Shown here one piece after another: positions 45,910-56,624 of a stretch of 64,000 bases of DNA. The notes under the pieces are model-generated. The model had not been told where the DNA came from. It saw only the letters and a program-made list of their open reading frames with translations, and made no database searches. The translations under genes were made by a program, and so were the position numbers. Origin of the DNA: Brachyhypopomus gauderio (lineage: Eukaryota > Chordata > Actinopteri > Gymnotiformes > Hypopomidae); contig NC_135225.1 of assembly GCF_052324685.1 (NCBI RefSeq), forward strand, positions 8,542,915 through 8,606,914, given 5' to 3'. Position 1 is the first letter of the stretch. Every line of letters starts with the position of its first letter.

Positions 45910-47670
45910 GGGTAGACCAGTGACCAGCTCTAACTCTCAAGTTTAGTCTTCACTACACTACCCTTCCTTGTCTTACCTCCTACCAGCTTCTGTAATAGTT
46001 CATGAACCTAAACACCTGTCTCACACATTTGACTGTACCAGGAAAAGACTGTGTGTGTAGGCCTCTGACCTTCTCATTGCGTACTTGGACCAATTTTTCT
46101 GAGATCACAAAAGATACCAGGACTTTTTCTCTGCACTGGATAGCACACATCATTCACTCGCTTCACCTGTGCATTGACTATATCCATCTATTGGCTCTAC
46201 TCCCCCTCGAGTCCTGAAGAAATCCTGCAGTCTGCTGATTCATTTCGATGATGTCAGGAAGTCCCTTCATGTCGTTCACATCTGGGTTCGCATTGGTTCG
46301 CATATACACATGCTTCCTGTAAAGTGTAAAGTCTCCTGTAAACATACAGTGAAACAGTGAAAGGAAAAAACATGAAAACATCAGAAAGATGCAGTTCCCA
46401 GTGACCTCAAAGATGTGTGATTGACCAGATGTGAGCTTGTTTAGCTCTACGCCTGTTTGCTCTTCCCAAGTACCCCAGATAGTTCCCCTGAAATTCCACA
46501 ACTTGAATTTTGTCTGGAATTTTTCAACCTGAATTTCGAAGACCTGAATTTTTATTAGGCTGTATTATTTTACCTGCATTTTTAATGTCAGATTTTTTAC
46601 CTTAATTTTTTGATAGTTGACTATTTTACAATTGGAAAATGAAGACCTGAATTTCAAATATGTAAAGATTTTCATAGACCGTTTTTCAAGAATCATGCTT
46701 TCTGGTTAAGGTGACACTGATTTATTCCCGTATAGTAACCGCACTGACACTGGACACTAACAATGGACCGGTACATTCTTTCATTGAAAATATGAATTGG
46801 TTTCCTAAAGACAAGTCCGAAAGACTGAAAAAGCAGAGAAACTCTGTCGGATGCATGTTTGTTGCACGTTTCAGTTATGTCCGTCTACGCTTCCCTCAGG
46901 TGGTGTGTGTTCTTGGATCGGATTGTTAAATTCGGTTTCGTTTTCGTTACATGCATCAACAGTTGAATCTGGAGACTTGCGCTTTGTCAAACTTCATCTT
47001 TGGTCTGTACGTTCATCGTCCGCGATCGCAACCGTGTTTATTTGCGCTGCTGTTTAAAGGTAAGATTAAACGGACTTTTCGTGGTTCCTAAAGAACTATA
47101 ATAACACAATATCTTATATTGAATTAGACGAAATGAAAAGTAAAAGAAGATCAACCTATTTAACAAAAATGCTGCTGGTGTTGTTCCCAATTCTAACTCC
47201 ACGGCAGAATTTTTCCACGACATGGAAAAAAAACAATAAATAAATTACTGGTTAAAGTCATTCAATCTTAGCATTATTATATCACAATCACTTTTATGAT
47301 TTTATTGAAATCATCTCTAATATGTATTTTCTGAATGTCTCCGATTTAACAGCTCAATTCTAATTCTTCAGGTTAAAGGTGCTTCCTCCTTTAAACAGGT
47401 ATAACATGTATTTGTATCTGGCTACAAACAAAGCTGCTTTATGAATTCTTGCAACGCAGACAGGTCTTAAAAGCATTTGACACCGTTTTACTCTTATTCA
47501 GTATGGGCATATCTTTTTTTAAACTTAGTCAATGTAGTCATGCTTAAATTGCAAAGCTTTTATTTATCATTTATAAGTTTTTTTATCTGTAATTTCACTT
47601 GAGTGCTTTTTAAACATGTTGAACCACAGCATAGAGGCTACAAATTCAAACTACTATGCAGCCTTACAAC
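45910..47670. other. spacer, no gene supported
   Basis: AT-rich DNA with degenerate GAATTT/ACCTGAATTT repetition at 46490-46660 (ACCTGAATTTT units), probably repeat-derived. No coding signal. Confidence 0.5.
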
Positions 47671-47675
47671 ACACC

Positions 47676-48074
47676 TGTCATGTAAGGCCGCACCCTCCTC
47701 CCCTAGCGGGTTCCCTCATGTCTTTGTTCCTTGCCCGTTCATCCCACCCTGCTCGTTTGTCTCCGTGATTCCCTATTTATTACCACGCCCCTAGTGTCAT
47801 TGTCATCACCTGTTCCTTGTTTCAGTTCTGTGTATATTAGCCCCTGAGTCTCCCTTGTCGGTTATTATGTAATTATTAAAGGGCATACCATCATCGTCGT
47901 CACTGAAACAATCCGGGGTCATAACAGGAGGGCAGGCCAAGTAACATGCATAGACAGGCATGACAAAACAGGAAACACGAGTAACGGGCGATAAAACTGA
48001 ATACTGGAACACACCACGGAACCAAGACAACCAAAATAACCGACGTGACAGCTAGGGGAGGAGGGTGCGGCCAC
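47676..48074. mobile_element. inverted pair of LTR-like fragments
   Basis: The left arm (47676 to about 47926, plus orientation) starts TGTCATGTAAGG, shares GGGTTCCCTCATGT and GTCATTGTCATCACCTG with the solo LTR at 56980-57411, and has a late ATTAAA. The right end repeats the first part in inverse: GGCCGCACCCTCCTCCCCTA-type 22-bp arms are perfect at 47686-47707 and 48051-48072. I read this as two copies of the same LTR family abutting head-on. No target duplication is seen. Confidence 0.55.
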
Positions 48075-48332
48075 ATTTAACCTAAATATCTAAAATGCTA
48101 TAATAGCCTAAAATGGACACTTGCTGCTCATCCAACACTTCTCAGTCTTGGCCATTTGCTATTTTATCAGAATAAGGGCGCGAGGCTGCCAGATTTTGGG
48201 AAGTATGCAAACACCAATTAAAACTGAAACTAATCAATCGCCATTGTTCATCATTCTCATGTAATAAAGTCCCTGTGTTATCCTAACGTTACTACCTGCT
48301 TACGTACTACACTTTCCCTCAGTCTGTCCCTC

Positions 48333-48345
48333 GGTTTCTCTTTCA
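48333..48345 (+). promoter_or_regulatory. ISRE upstream of IRG gene 3
   Basis: GGTTTCTCTTTCA contains a perfect inverted ISRE core TTTCNNTTTC (complement GAAAGAGAAACC). It lies about 20 bp upstream of the block shared with IRG gene 2, in unique sequence. Confidence 0.5.
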
Positions 48346-48364
48346 CAAGCCTGCATCTCTGGCT

Positions 48365-48748
48365 GCAACAACTCACTCATTCCTCCTCCCCTCATTATTA
48401 ACTCACACCTGTTGCACAACATATATCCAGTATTTAACTTTCCCTTTCCTCCCTGCGAAGTGTTGGCTACCGTTTCTGGACAGCATACTGAGCATTATAT
48501 TCATATTGCCTCCCCTTCATGGTTCGCCATTGTTAGTACTCCTCTTATCTCATTTGGATCTGCCCCATTGTACCTTTGCCTAGCTTCTGTTATTTCTGGA
48601 TACACCTGACCTGGAGCATTGTTGACGGTGAGATTGGCTTGCGAATTTCTCCATTCTCTCTGCTTTTTCTCCTGGCGCTATTGTTCAATAAACCCTATGG
48701 GTTTAATGTCTGTGTTCGTTTGTGTGATATTATGTACACGTCATTACA
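48365..48748 (+). mobile_element. LTR-like sequence forming the 5' region of IRG gene 3
   Basis: Almost identical to 39576-39958, with the same TATTTAA box, AATAAA and CGTCATTACA end. The donor TTGACG then GTGAGA is retained (48629). Its left edge abuts unrelated DNA, which marks one border of the duplicated block. Confidence 0.55.
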
Positions 48749-49197
48749 CCTACTAGTTTTAGTGAAAACCAGTTGGAGTCAGATCTGCTCACAAAAGTAT
48801 ATTCGTTTCAGAGGGATACTTACTATTATGTGAGCAGCTGTGTGACGGTATGATTAAACTGCTTTTTCATTGTACTGACTGATATCATTCTAAAGGAGAT
48901 AAAATTTAGTTAATTCAGGTGAGAATCAGAATGAAATGTGAATCAATGTTACAGTAAGTATGGAAAAAAGGTACTAGAAATGTCATGGTTGAATTATCGA
49001 AACACATATTAACTTCAAGTTGTATTTGAATGCTGTTTAAGTCTTATCCACAGTGCTGAAATCAAAGAATGGTTTCTGGTTTATATGCTAGGTATTCTGT
49101 TACTTTCCACTTTCATGTATATGAACTCATATATTTAGTAAGATACATGCATGAATTCTACTGTTACATATGGCAGATAACACACTTTATTTTACAG

Positions 49198-50509
49198 ATG
49201 GAAGACCTGGAACTCATCGGTGTTGAAGAAATTAAAGTGTCACTGGGCTTTGAAGACCTGCCATCAGCTGTTGATAGAATCAAGCATTATTTTGAACAGC
49301 AAAACTGTGTGGAGCTGAATATTGGCGTGACAGGAGAATCCGGTTCTGGAAAATCCACATTCGTTAATGCCTTCAGGGGTTTGGGGGATGAGGAGGAGGG
49401 CAGTGCAGAAACTGGTGTGGTAGAGACCACTAAAGTTCCTACATCTTACTCTTACCCTAAATACCCAAATGTGAAGTTGTGGGATCTCCCTGGTATTGGG
49501 ACCCCCAACTTCAAAGCTGATGAATATCTTAAAGATGTTGAGTTTGAACGCTATGATTTTTTCATCATCATTGCTTCAGATCGATTCAGAGAATGCCATG
49601 CCAATTTGGCAGCAGAGATAGTTAAACAGAATAAGAAGTTCTACTTTGTTCGCTCAAAGATTGATGCCAGCATTGCTGCAGAGCAAAGAAAAAAAACATT
49701 CAACAAAGAACAGACACTTGATGATATCCGAAAGGACTGCATTGCAGGTTTAATTATCAATTTATTACCCTTATTAGGAAACCAAGGTGGTTAAATGATA
49801 ATTGATTAGTCAATTTCAGTAATTAATTAAATTGTGATTTCTAAGCATTTTTCATTTTTTAATCCTAGGGCTGGAAAACGTTGGTGTTAACTCTCCTGCT
49901 GTCTTCCTGATCTCTTGCTTTGACTTTGCTCTCTATGATTTCAACTGCCTTGAGGAGACCATGGAGAAGGAGCTGCCCCAGCACAAGAGACATGTGCTGA
50001 TGGTGGCGCTTCCAAACATCACTCTAGAGATCAATGAGAGAAAGAAGAAGGAACTGCAGAAAAACATATGGAGACTGGCTCTGCTCTCTGCTGGTGTTGC
50101 AGCCATACCAATCCCTTTGCTGAATGCTGCCGTATCAATCAGTGTAGATGTTGGCATTTTGGTGTCTGAGCTTAAGAAATATTATAATGCTTTTGGTCTT
50201 GACCCTGATTCCTTGCAGAAACTCTCTGACAGATCAGGGAAGCCAGTAGATGAGCTGAAAGCTGTGTTAAAGTCTCCTCTACATAAAGAAATTAACAAAG
50301 ATGTGGTCATTAAATTGCTGACAGGTAGCAGTTTTTTTGCTGTAGAAGCAGCAGCAGAAACCTGGCTGGGTCTGATCCCGGGTCTGGGGTCTTTGGTGTC
50401 TGGCTCACTGTCCTTCGCCACTGTGTACTTCATACTAAATCAATGTCTGAATGAGCTGGCTCAAGATGCCCACAATGTACTCATGACTGCACTGCAGACA
50501 GAGGTGTAA
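49198..50509 (+). CDS. immunity-related GTPase (IRG, GKS type), gene 3
   Basis: Coding exons 49198-49747 and 49869-50509 give 396 residues, with the same splice positions as gene 2 (donor GCAG then GTTTAA; acceptor TAATCCTAG). The start again directly follows a TTTTACAG acceptor. G1 GESGSGKS (46-53), G3 WDLPGIGTP, G4 SKID (153-156) and LISC at the G5 position are intact. Differences from gene 2 cluster at the P-loop and switch I (T45, V56, A58, PTS at 81-83) and are spread through exon 2, while residues 1-44 are identical. The last helix carries AQDAHNVLMTALQTEV. It is likely interferon-inducible because a perfect ISRE core lies near its presumed first exon. AATAAA at 50637 is a likely polyadenylation signal. 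Confidence 0.92.
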
Positions 50510-50636
50510 AAATGGATCTCCTCAATCTATTGAAGGAAACTTGCATTAGATAGCATTTACTGTTATCAATTTTATTTTGTTTTATTTCACATTTGAACTA
50601 GATTTAATGTAATGAAAGCTTTTGCAGTTCTTAATT

Positions 50637-50642
50637 AATAAA
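50637..50642 (+). terminator. candidate polyadenylation signal of IRG gene 3
   Basis: AATAAA 128 nt after the stop codon. Confidence 0.55.
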
Positions 50643-50649
50643 CCATAAA

Positions 50650-51088
50650 CACACTATAACCTTCCAGATTTCAGATTTTTCTTTGGATGATGTTACATGT
50701 TACTTTTTGTTGAACTTTATCCGGGCTCAGTATTTTTATAAATGAGGCTGAAACATAGATAACCATACTGGGTGGGATGAAGATAAATAATTGCCATCAG
50801 TTACTAGGAGAGATGAATTATGCCATCCAATAAAAGACACCTGCCAATAGTGGCCCTGTATGTCACATTAATCATGTAGTGTATTTGTAACAGACACAAA
50901 TACTTCATCTATGTCTACCACCTGCTGCCTCATGTCAGGATATGTTTTCTGCCATTTGAAATGGCTGACTCGATTTACTTTGAAATTAATGTATTAACGT
51001 CATTAATGTATATAAATGAATACAATGTTTAGTAGAAGATTTTAGCATTTTCAAGTTTGGAATTTGTACTCATGAAATAGGATGTTGG
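50650..51088. other. intergenic, nothing recognised
   Basis: AT-rich 3' flank of IRG gene 3. Confidence 0.6.
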
Positions 51089-51171
51089 TGTAACGGTGGG
51101 AGGAGGCAGGCAAGACGAGCGGGTACGTTGACATAAAATGTTTAATGTGAAGATACAAATGAACAAAGTGC
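51089..51171 (-). mobile_element. LTR 3' end, truncated copy
   Basis: TGTAACGGTGGGAGGAGGCA through AACAAAGTGC repeats 51797-51920 almost base for base, apart from the A/T tract inserted in the other copy. On the minus strand it ends CGTTACA with ATTAAA upstream, as in the other LTRs. It lies just downstream of the 175-residue ORF. Confidence 0.6.
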
Positions 51172-51250
51172 ACCTCTTCTGAGGTGATGTAGGGCGAGCA
51201 CTCCATCCGATCACCTCTGAGCCAAAATGCCCCTCCTCCTCCAGTTGTCC

Positions 51251-51778
51251 TCACTTCTCGGACTGTACGGTCACCTCTGACCATACAGAAGGGGGAGGGC
51301 TAGCTGCCTCCTCGCCCTCGCTGTCGGACTCGGCGAGGGGCGCGCACACGGAGGGAGGGGGACTGACGTCTGATTCCTCTTCACCGTAGTACTCAGTCGA
51401 GGCTGAGTAAACAGACGGAGGGGGACTGACGTCCTCACCCTCACCTTCTCTGTAGTGCTCTACTGGATCAGTGCCTACAGAGGGCCGAGGGCTGACTTCC
51501 TCAGTTTTGAGAGGAGCGGAGTGCTCTGTCTCCTCCTCTGAGTCTTCGGAAGGGGGAGGACTCTCCTCCTCTCCAGACTCCCCACTCCCAAACTCGAACT
51601 CGGGAGGGGCGAAGGCCCACGCACCTGTACCCACAATGAATGGTCCGGTATCCTCCTCCAGGTCTGCCAGGGGGAAGAATCCCTCCAGCATCAACACCTC
51701 TCCGGCAGGTGCAGGGAAGGACAAATGGCGATGTTTGCCCTTCTTCCCTTTCTTCGTCCGAGAAGCGTATCCCGGCAT
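51251..51778 (-). CDS. acidic SPPPS-repeat ORF between two LTR ends
   Basis: I do not recognise this 175-residue protein. The N-terminus is basic (RTKKGKKGKHRHLS), followed by a hydrophobic/acidic block (EVLMLEGFFPLADLEED) and then a Glu/Asp/Ser-rich half with five spaced copies of SPPPS or SPRPS. The ATG (51778) is 18 nt downstream of an LTR end (51797) in the same orientation, and the stop is 80 nt before a second LTR end. This suggests the internal region of a small LTR element, or a host-like sequence captured by one. There is no tRNA-primer site, protease or polymerase. GC-rich codon use differs from the surroundings. It could be a decayed gag-like or accessory reading frame. Expression is unproven. 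Confidence 0.4.
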   Translation of the reverse strand: MPGYASRTKKGKKGKHRHLSFPAPAGEVLMLEGFFPLADLEEDTGPFIVGTGAWAFAPPEFEFGSGESGEEESPPPSEDSEEETEHSAPLKTEEVSPRPSVGTDPVEHYREGEGEDVSPPPSVYSASTEYYGEEESDVSPPPSVCAPLAESDSEGEEAASPPPSVWSEVTVQSEK

Positions 51779-51796
51779 CTTGTCGGCTCGTCTTTA

Positions 51797-52176
51797 TGTA
51801 ACGGTGGGAGGAGGCAGGCACGACGAGCGGGTACGTTAACATAAAACGTTTAATGTGAAGATTTTTTTTTTTTACAAAAATTTTTTTATTTTTTTTTTTT
51901 TTTACAAATGAACAAAGTGCGGTGCGTATAGCACAAGCACGTCACACAGACATTCACACGGCACGATCTTCAGACAAAGATGAGCACAAGACATTGCGCG
52001 AACGCAATCAAGGCTTTAGTCGCAGGATGGATTTTTGGCATGTTGTCAGAGGTCAAGTTGCAGTGCAAGTGAAGGTTTGGGGTGCTAGAGTTCTTTTTAT
52101 ACACACCCACTAATTAACCAGTCAATTAGTGAGCACAGGTGAGGCTGTAAACTAGGATTGGGTGCATTATATGACA
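51797..52176 (-). mobile_element. LTR, 380 bp, upstream of acidic ORF
   Basis: On the minus strand it runs TGTCATATAATG ... CGTTACA, with CACCTGTGCTCAC, a TATAAAAAG box (near 52095-52103) and ATTAAA before the end: a complete Pol II-type LTR layout. An A/T homopolymer tract (51863-51905) interrupts its 3' part. The outer 5 bp, AGGCG, are not repeated at 51084-51088, so the two LTR ends may not belong to one insertion. Confidence 0.6.
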
Positions 52177-52924
52177 AGGCGACAAAACGTTTGTCTTGCT
52201 AAAATCTGTCCTTTCTGTGTTCATTAAATTATCAATATTTCTGCAGTGAAGAAAATTTATTTTTGTAAATTAAATTTCATTTGGGAGGGGTTCGGCTTTC
52301 ATATGAGTCATTTCTAAAACCAATCGATGAATTTAAAGTCAGGTTATAAGCTTTTGTTTCCACAACATGGATAAGCAACAGAACTTATATCAGGGACTGT
52401 ATGACGTTTTTGGGAATTATATTTTAATCCCTTTATATTTTGCTAGCATTACAGTATTAATCAAACTGCTTAAAATCAAAAGTGTCTTACAGACAGTACA
52501 AGAGCTGACAAGCATATTCTAAGTTCATGCAGAGAAGCGGAGATGGAAGGTTGCAAAACAGGATGCTTGAAAATAGCATCAGTAGGTGCATTTGACATTT
52601 GCAAACCGAGGAGTGAAAACAACACTTACTTCTAGAGAAGAGAAGTGTGTGTTTGACATCTGTAACCCCTGTGCAACCTCAAGGTGTGAAACTGTTGTAG
52701 GAGACAAACATCTGTGACCTCGAGGTGTGAAAAACTGCTATAGTGGTTAGTAGAAAATAGAATGAGCTCATCTATTGTGTAACAGACAAACAGTTTTTGG
52801 AAAACAGGTAGAGTTCGGGGAATTCCAACAGAGGCGGGGGGCCACACTCAGGTTTAATTATAAGACGGGAGGAGAGTCAAGCACAACAAGGTCAAACTAG
52901 ACTTGCATTACCTGAAGGAAATAC
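52177..52924. other. spacer, nothing recognised
   Basis: Contains a short duplicated phrase (ACATCTGTAACC/ACATCTGTGACC with CTCAAGGTGTGAAACTG and CTCGAGGTGTGAAAAACTG) at 52656-52740, a small local tandem repeat. No gene. Confidence 0.5.
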
Positions 52925-52944
52925 TATAGGGCTTGAAAAGGTGT

Positions 52945-53240
52945 GCCCCCTCTGCTCCATCTGCCCCTCTGCTCCATCACCCCCTCTGCTCCATCTGCCC
53001 CCTCTGCTCCATCTGCCCCTCTCCCTCATCTGCCCCATATGCCCCTCTGCTCCATCTGCCCCATCTGCCCCTCTGCCCCATCTGCCCCTCTGCTCCATCT
53101 GCCCCATCTGCCCCCTTTGCCCCATCTGCCCCCTTTGCCCCATCTGCCCCCTTTGCCCCATCTGCCCCCTTTGCCCCATCTGCCCCCTTTGCCCCATCTG
53201 CCCCTCACCCTCATCTGCCCCATCTGGCCCATCTGCATGT
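52945..53240. repeat. minisatellite, 18-bp core CTTTGCCCCATCTGCCCC
   Basis: The right part (about 53105-53200) is five or more near-perfect 18-bp units; the left part has variant units (CTCTGCTCCATCTGCCCC). Because 18 is a multiple of 3 and no unit has a stop, all frames on both strands stay open (QMGQRG hexapeptides on the minus strand). These are not genes. Confidence 0.9.
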
Positions 53241-53974
53241 ATGTATGTGTGTGTGTCTGTGTGGTGTAGATGTGTGTGACTGTAGTGGGTATGAGAGAGA
53301 TGCAGGTGTGTGCGCGTGCGTGTGTGGGGGAGGGGGAGAGACATTCAAAAATAACCGACACCGTCTCTGCCACTGAGTGGAGTAGCCTTGTTTTATGTGA
53401 TTTGCACCCTCCGAACAAACGCTCGTAGTTCGGGACCCATTTAACCTATCGCTTCACCGAAGAGATCCGTGTGAGAAAGAACCCCTTGGTGATGATTTTG
53501 ATATATTTTGGTGTGGTTTGACCCAAAAATGACTGATTTATGACAAGTTAAAAACACACAAAAATCTCAACAAAGCTGATTCTGATATATTTATATGGGG
53601 GCCAATGGGGCAGTTTTCTGTGTCTAGTGCCAAACAAATGCTCATAACTCTAAAACTAATTCATCAAATGATTAGATATCTCGGCGTGCCAGAAAGGACA
53701 AGTTTCTCTCCCATTTAAAATTTAAATGGAGCTTCTAGGTCAAGGTGTAAGGATTTTACAGCAGTTTATCCAAGAACGTTTTGATAATTTTTTATGCCAG
53801 CTCACTAACTGGCAGTGATGATTTGAAATTCGGAACATTCCACCATTCATTTTAATAGGGCCATTTTTCATTTTTAAACTCAATTCTATTAAAATCTATA
53901 ACTCTAATCGACTCCAAAAATGGATAGCACACCACACAGAGCCGAGACCTTCGAAACGCAGTTCGAACGGAGTC

Positions 53975-54324
53975 CAGGGTATCTGCACATTTTTAAATCT
54001 CAAATTCAATGACTTTTAAGACCTTTTTAATACCTCTCACAAGAAAAAAATAAATACTATTACTGGGGATGCAGGTGTGTTCCACATCGTTGACGGGGGG
54101 GGATACTCGTATACTCCAACGCTAGGAATCTAGCACTAGGACCCTGGAGCGGTTATTTTCTGCATGGTCCTAGCGCTAGATTCGGCAAAGTTCAACACAC
54201 ACTTATAATAATTTAATGCCTCCTCTCATAAAATTCCAGACATTTTAAGACATTTTTAGGCCTTGAATATGGAAAACTAAATTTAAGACATTTTAAGACT
54301 TTTTAAGGACCCGCGGGTACCCTG
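53975..54324. mobile_element. hAT-like MITE, 350 bp
   Basis: Ends CAGGGTATCTGCAC and (inverse) CAGGGTACCCGCGGGTCC, with a 6-bp direct repeat GGAGTC on each side (53969-53974 and 54325-54330). The interior carries repeated ATTTAAGACATTTTAAGAC phrases, known from fish repeats. Confidence 0.65.
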
Positions 54325-54395
54325 GGAGTCTGGCCGCATTAATTGCAGAAATTTGGAGAAAAGGAATAACAATATAGGGCTTTTCAAGCCCTATA

Positions 54396-54436
54396 ATTAC
54401 TAACGTTTTAACTGGGTAGGCATGACACAAATGCAG
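54396..54436. other. LTR-like 3' end, interrupted by hAT insertion
   Basis: TAACGTTTTAACTGGGTAGG and CATGACACAAATGCAGG resemble the end of the LTR at 58811 (TAACGTTTTCATCGGGCAGG). The sequence resumes after the hAT at 57577 (AGTTTATTGACGACG), so an older LTR was split. Confidence 0.45.
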
Positions 54437-54619
54437 GTTCTAAGTAGTGCTGGGTGGTATACCGGTTCACACCGAAAACCGGTGTTTATTTTTGTTATCA
54501 TAAGAATTTTTCATAAACCGGCCACAATGGTTTAAATAACCTTCATGTGTCTGGAACGCAGCACAGTCACTAATTGTTTATCAAGGGACTCTTTATTGCT
54601 GCGCCGCTAAGCACACATG

Positions 54620-55671
54620 CAGGCCCGTTGACAGTCTTGCTGGGGCCCGGGACAAGAAAGTTTCATGTGCCCCCCCCCCCCCCTACGTCATTTGAATTTC
54701 CTCTGTAACAGATAATCCTTGTGTTAGGTCATATAGTATATAATATAGCCACACATCAAAGCTGTTTCTGACAGCTGACTGGTTTATACTTGACGCATCG
54801 CGAGCGGCGCGAGGGTCTGCGCAGCGAAAATGACGTAATCGCAGTGGCACCGCCCGTGCGCGAGGGCTTCGCGCTGTCGATTCACGAGGTCGTGCACCTC
54901 TCGAATTTTGTAACTTCACGCGTGCAATGAACAGTCATGTTTGCAGGGTTCATAGACCCTGAATTCAAGCACTTGTACGACACTTTCAAGGTCCATTTCA
55001 ATATTTCCCAGCATGTTAAACTTAATTAAGTTAAATATTTATACATATACTCGAAATGATTAGAAATAATTCGCTTTTTATCACATTATTTAAGGGTTGT
55101 TTATTTTCAAAACGCCCAATCTTAATGTCTTCACGTTCTCTCATGTTTCGTCCTGGAATTACAGTTAACGTAATACAAGAGAACTGTTCAGTCAGACAGC
55201 TATTTGTTGTGAAACGAAGTAGTTACAATTTCAAGCATTTTAAAGTACTTTACCCTAAATTCCAGCACTTTTCAAACCTGGAAAACAATGCAACATTAAA
55301 ATTAGTCAGGTAAATGTTTTTCCTTTCTTTTCTGCGCTCCAGATTTCTGTTTACTTTAACCATCCACCACTGTATTTCCCGCTGTTGGGCGGGTACCAGC
55401 CGGCTACAGTCGGTGCTGGATCAAAACATTTTTCAGTGGGAGGCGGGGGTGTATGCACTTAATGGAAAATAATCAGATAAAAAGTAAAAAACATTTTAGT
55501 CATTGAGCTTATTTTGAGTACAGAATTTTATATTAATGAAAGATTTCAAGATTATATTAAAAATTATAGACTTTATATAAAAAAATAAATTGCTAGGCTC
55601 TTTGATGGGCCCCCCTGGCCCTGGGGCCTGGGACAATAGACCCGGTTGTCCCCCCCCTGTCGACGGAGCTG
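54620..55671. mobile_element. non-autonomous hAT, 1052 bp, with perfect 8-bp TSD
   Basis: Ends CAGGCCCGTTGACAG and inverse CAGCTCCGTCGACAG. The 8-bp duplication CACACATG is perfect on both sides (54612-54619 and 55672-55679). No transposase. A C run (54670-54682) and a CpG-rich patch (54790-54900) are included. A second inverted copy starts at 63226. Confidence 0.88.
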
Positions 55672-55814
55672 CACACATGCAACAGAGCGCAAATCTAGCT
55701 TGCTGAAAACGAGGTATGTTCTGTATCACAAATTCTACCAAACATTGAAGTAAAAGATGATGCCCCAAAGGAACTTTTGCCAAAGAAAGGAGCCGTGTCT
55801 GTTGTCAGGAAATA

Positions 55815-56604
55815 CCGTATTTTCGTGACTATACAGAGCACCTCAATATAAGCCGCACCTACAGTTTTTTCAAAAATGAAAAATGTTTTATAAGCCGCAC
55901 CGGGCTAAAAGCCGCATATATCTACTGAACTGAAAACATTTAACCGAACTGATCAGTTTTCAAAAGGTGCCTGTAGCATTTCACGTGCAACAGATTAGTC
56001 TTTCTGCCGGTGTTGTGTCGAATTCCGACTCCCCTCGTTTATCCGCATAAAGACGCTACAGATGATAGTCGATTTACGTTTCTTTGCATAAATAAGATAA
56101 TTATCCATCACAGCAAACTGCATTATCTATGTCCAAAAACACACTGGCTCAAGGGTGTTAATTATTTTAAATAAAAAACACTGGCTCTACCGAAGTTCAC
56201 CTCTGACCACATGACTTCGCAGTATTACAGCAGTATTACAGCAGTATTATGTCTAAATATCCAATTAGGACAAAACTAGAATGCTCAATGAACTAAGTTA
56301 TAATCACTGTAACTCCCGAATATCATCTGTATAGCATCTTTATGCGTGTGCAAACGAGGGGACTCTGAATTTGACACAACACGTTCGTTTGAAAAAATGT
56401 ATCCGTCGTGCCTGCTGTTGCATGTGCTAAATGAAATTGAGCACTTTTTTCTTTGATTTACAACTTTGTCCTACCACCCGATCAACTTTCTGCTCCACCC
56501 CTGACGGGTGAAAAAACATCTACAGAAAAGCCACACCTCATTATAAGTCACATGGTTCAAAGCATGAGGAAATAAGTAGCGGCTTATAATCTGGAAAATA
56601 CGGG
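55815..56604. mobile_element. TA-flanked MITE with long internal palindrome
   Basis: TIRs CCGTATTTTC and inverse CCCGTATTTTC are flanked by TA on each side (55813-55814, 56605-56606). ATAAGCCGCACC and GCGGCTTATAAT near the ends belong to a well-known vertebrate repeat type. Arms of an imperfect inverted repeat lie at about 55980-56085 and 56320-56440. Confidence 0.75.
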
Positions 56605-56624
56605 TAGCAATCGCAGGGGCTCCA

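Larger units (their letters stand above)
52925..54395. mobile_element. TIR DNA transposon, non-autonomous, about 1.47 kb
   Basis: Perfect 16-bp terminal inverted repeats TATAGGGCTTGAAAAG (52925-52940 and 54380-54395). Flanks read AATAC and ATTAC, a possible imperfect duplication. The TATAGGG terminus suggests an IS3EU-like family, from recall. No transposase is present. It carries the CTGCCCC minisatellite and an inner hAT-like MITE. Confidence 0.7.

Noticed and set aside
52892-53418. ORFs of 108-150 residues with QMGQRG or PSAPSAPF repeats
   Set aside because: They arise from the 18-bp minisatellite, which is open in every frame.
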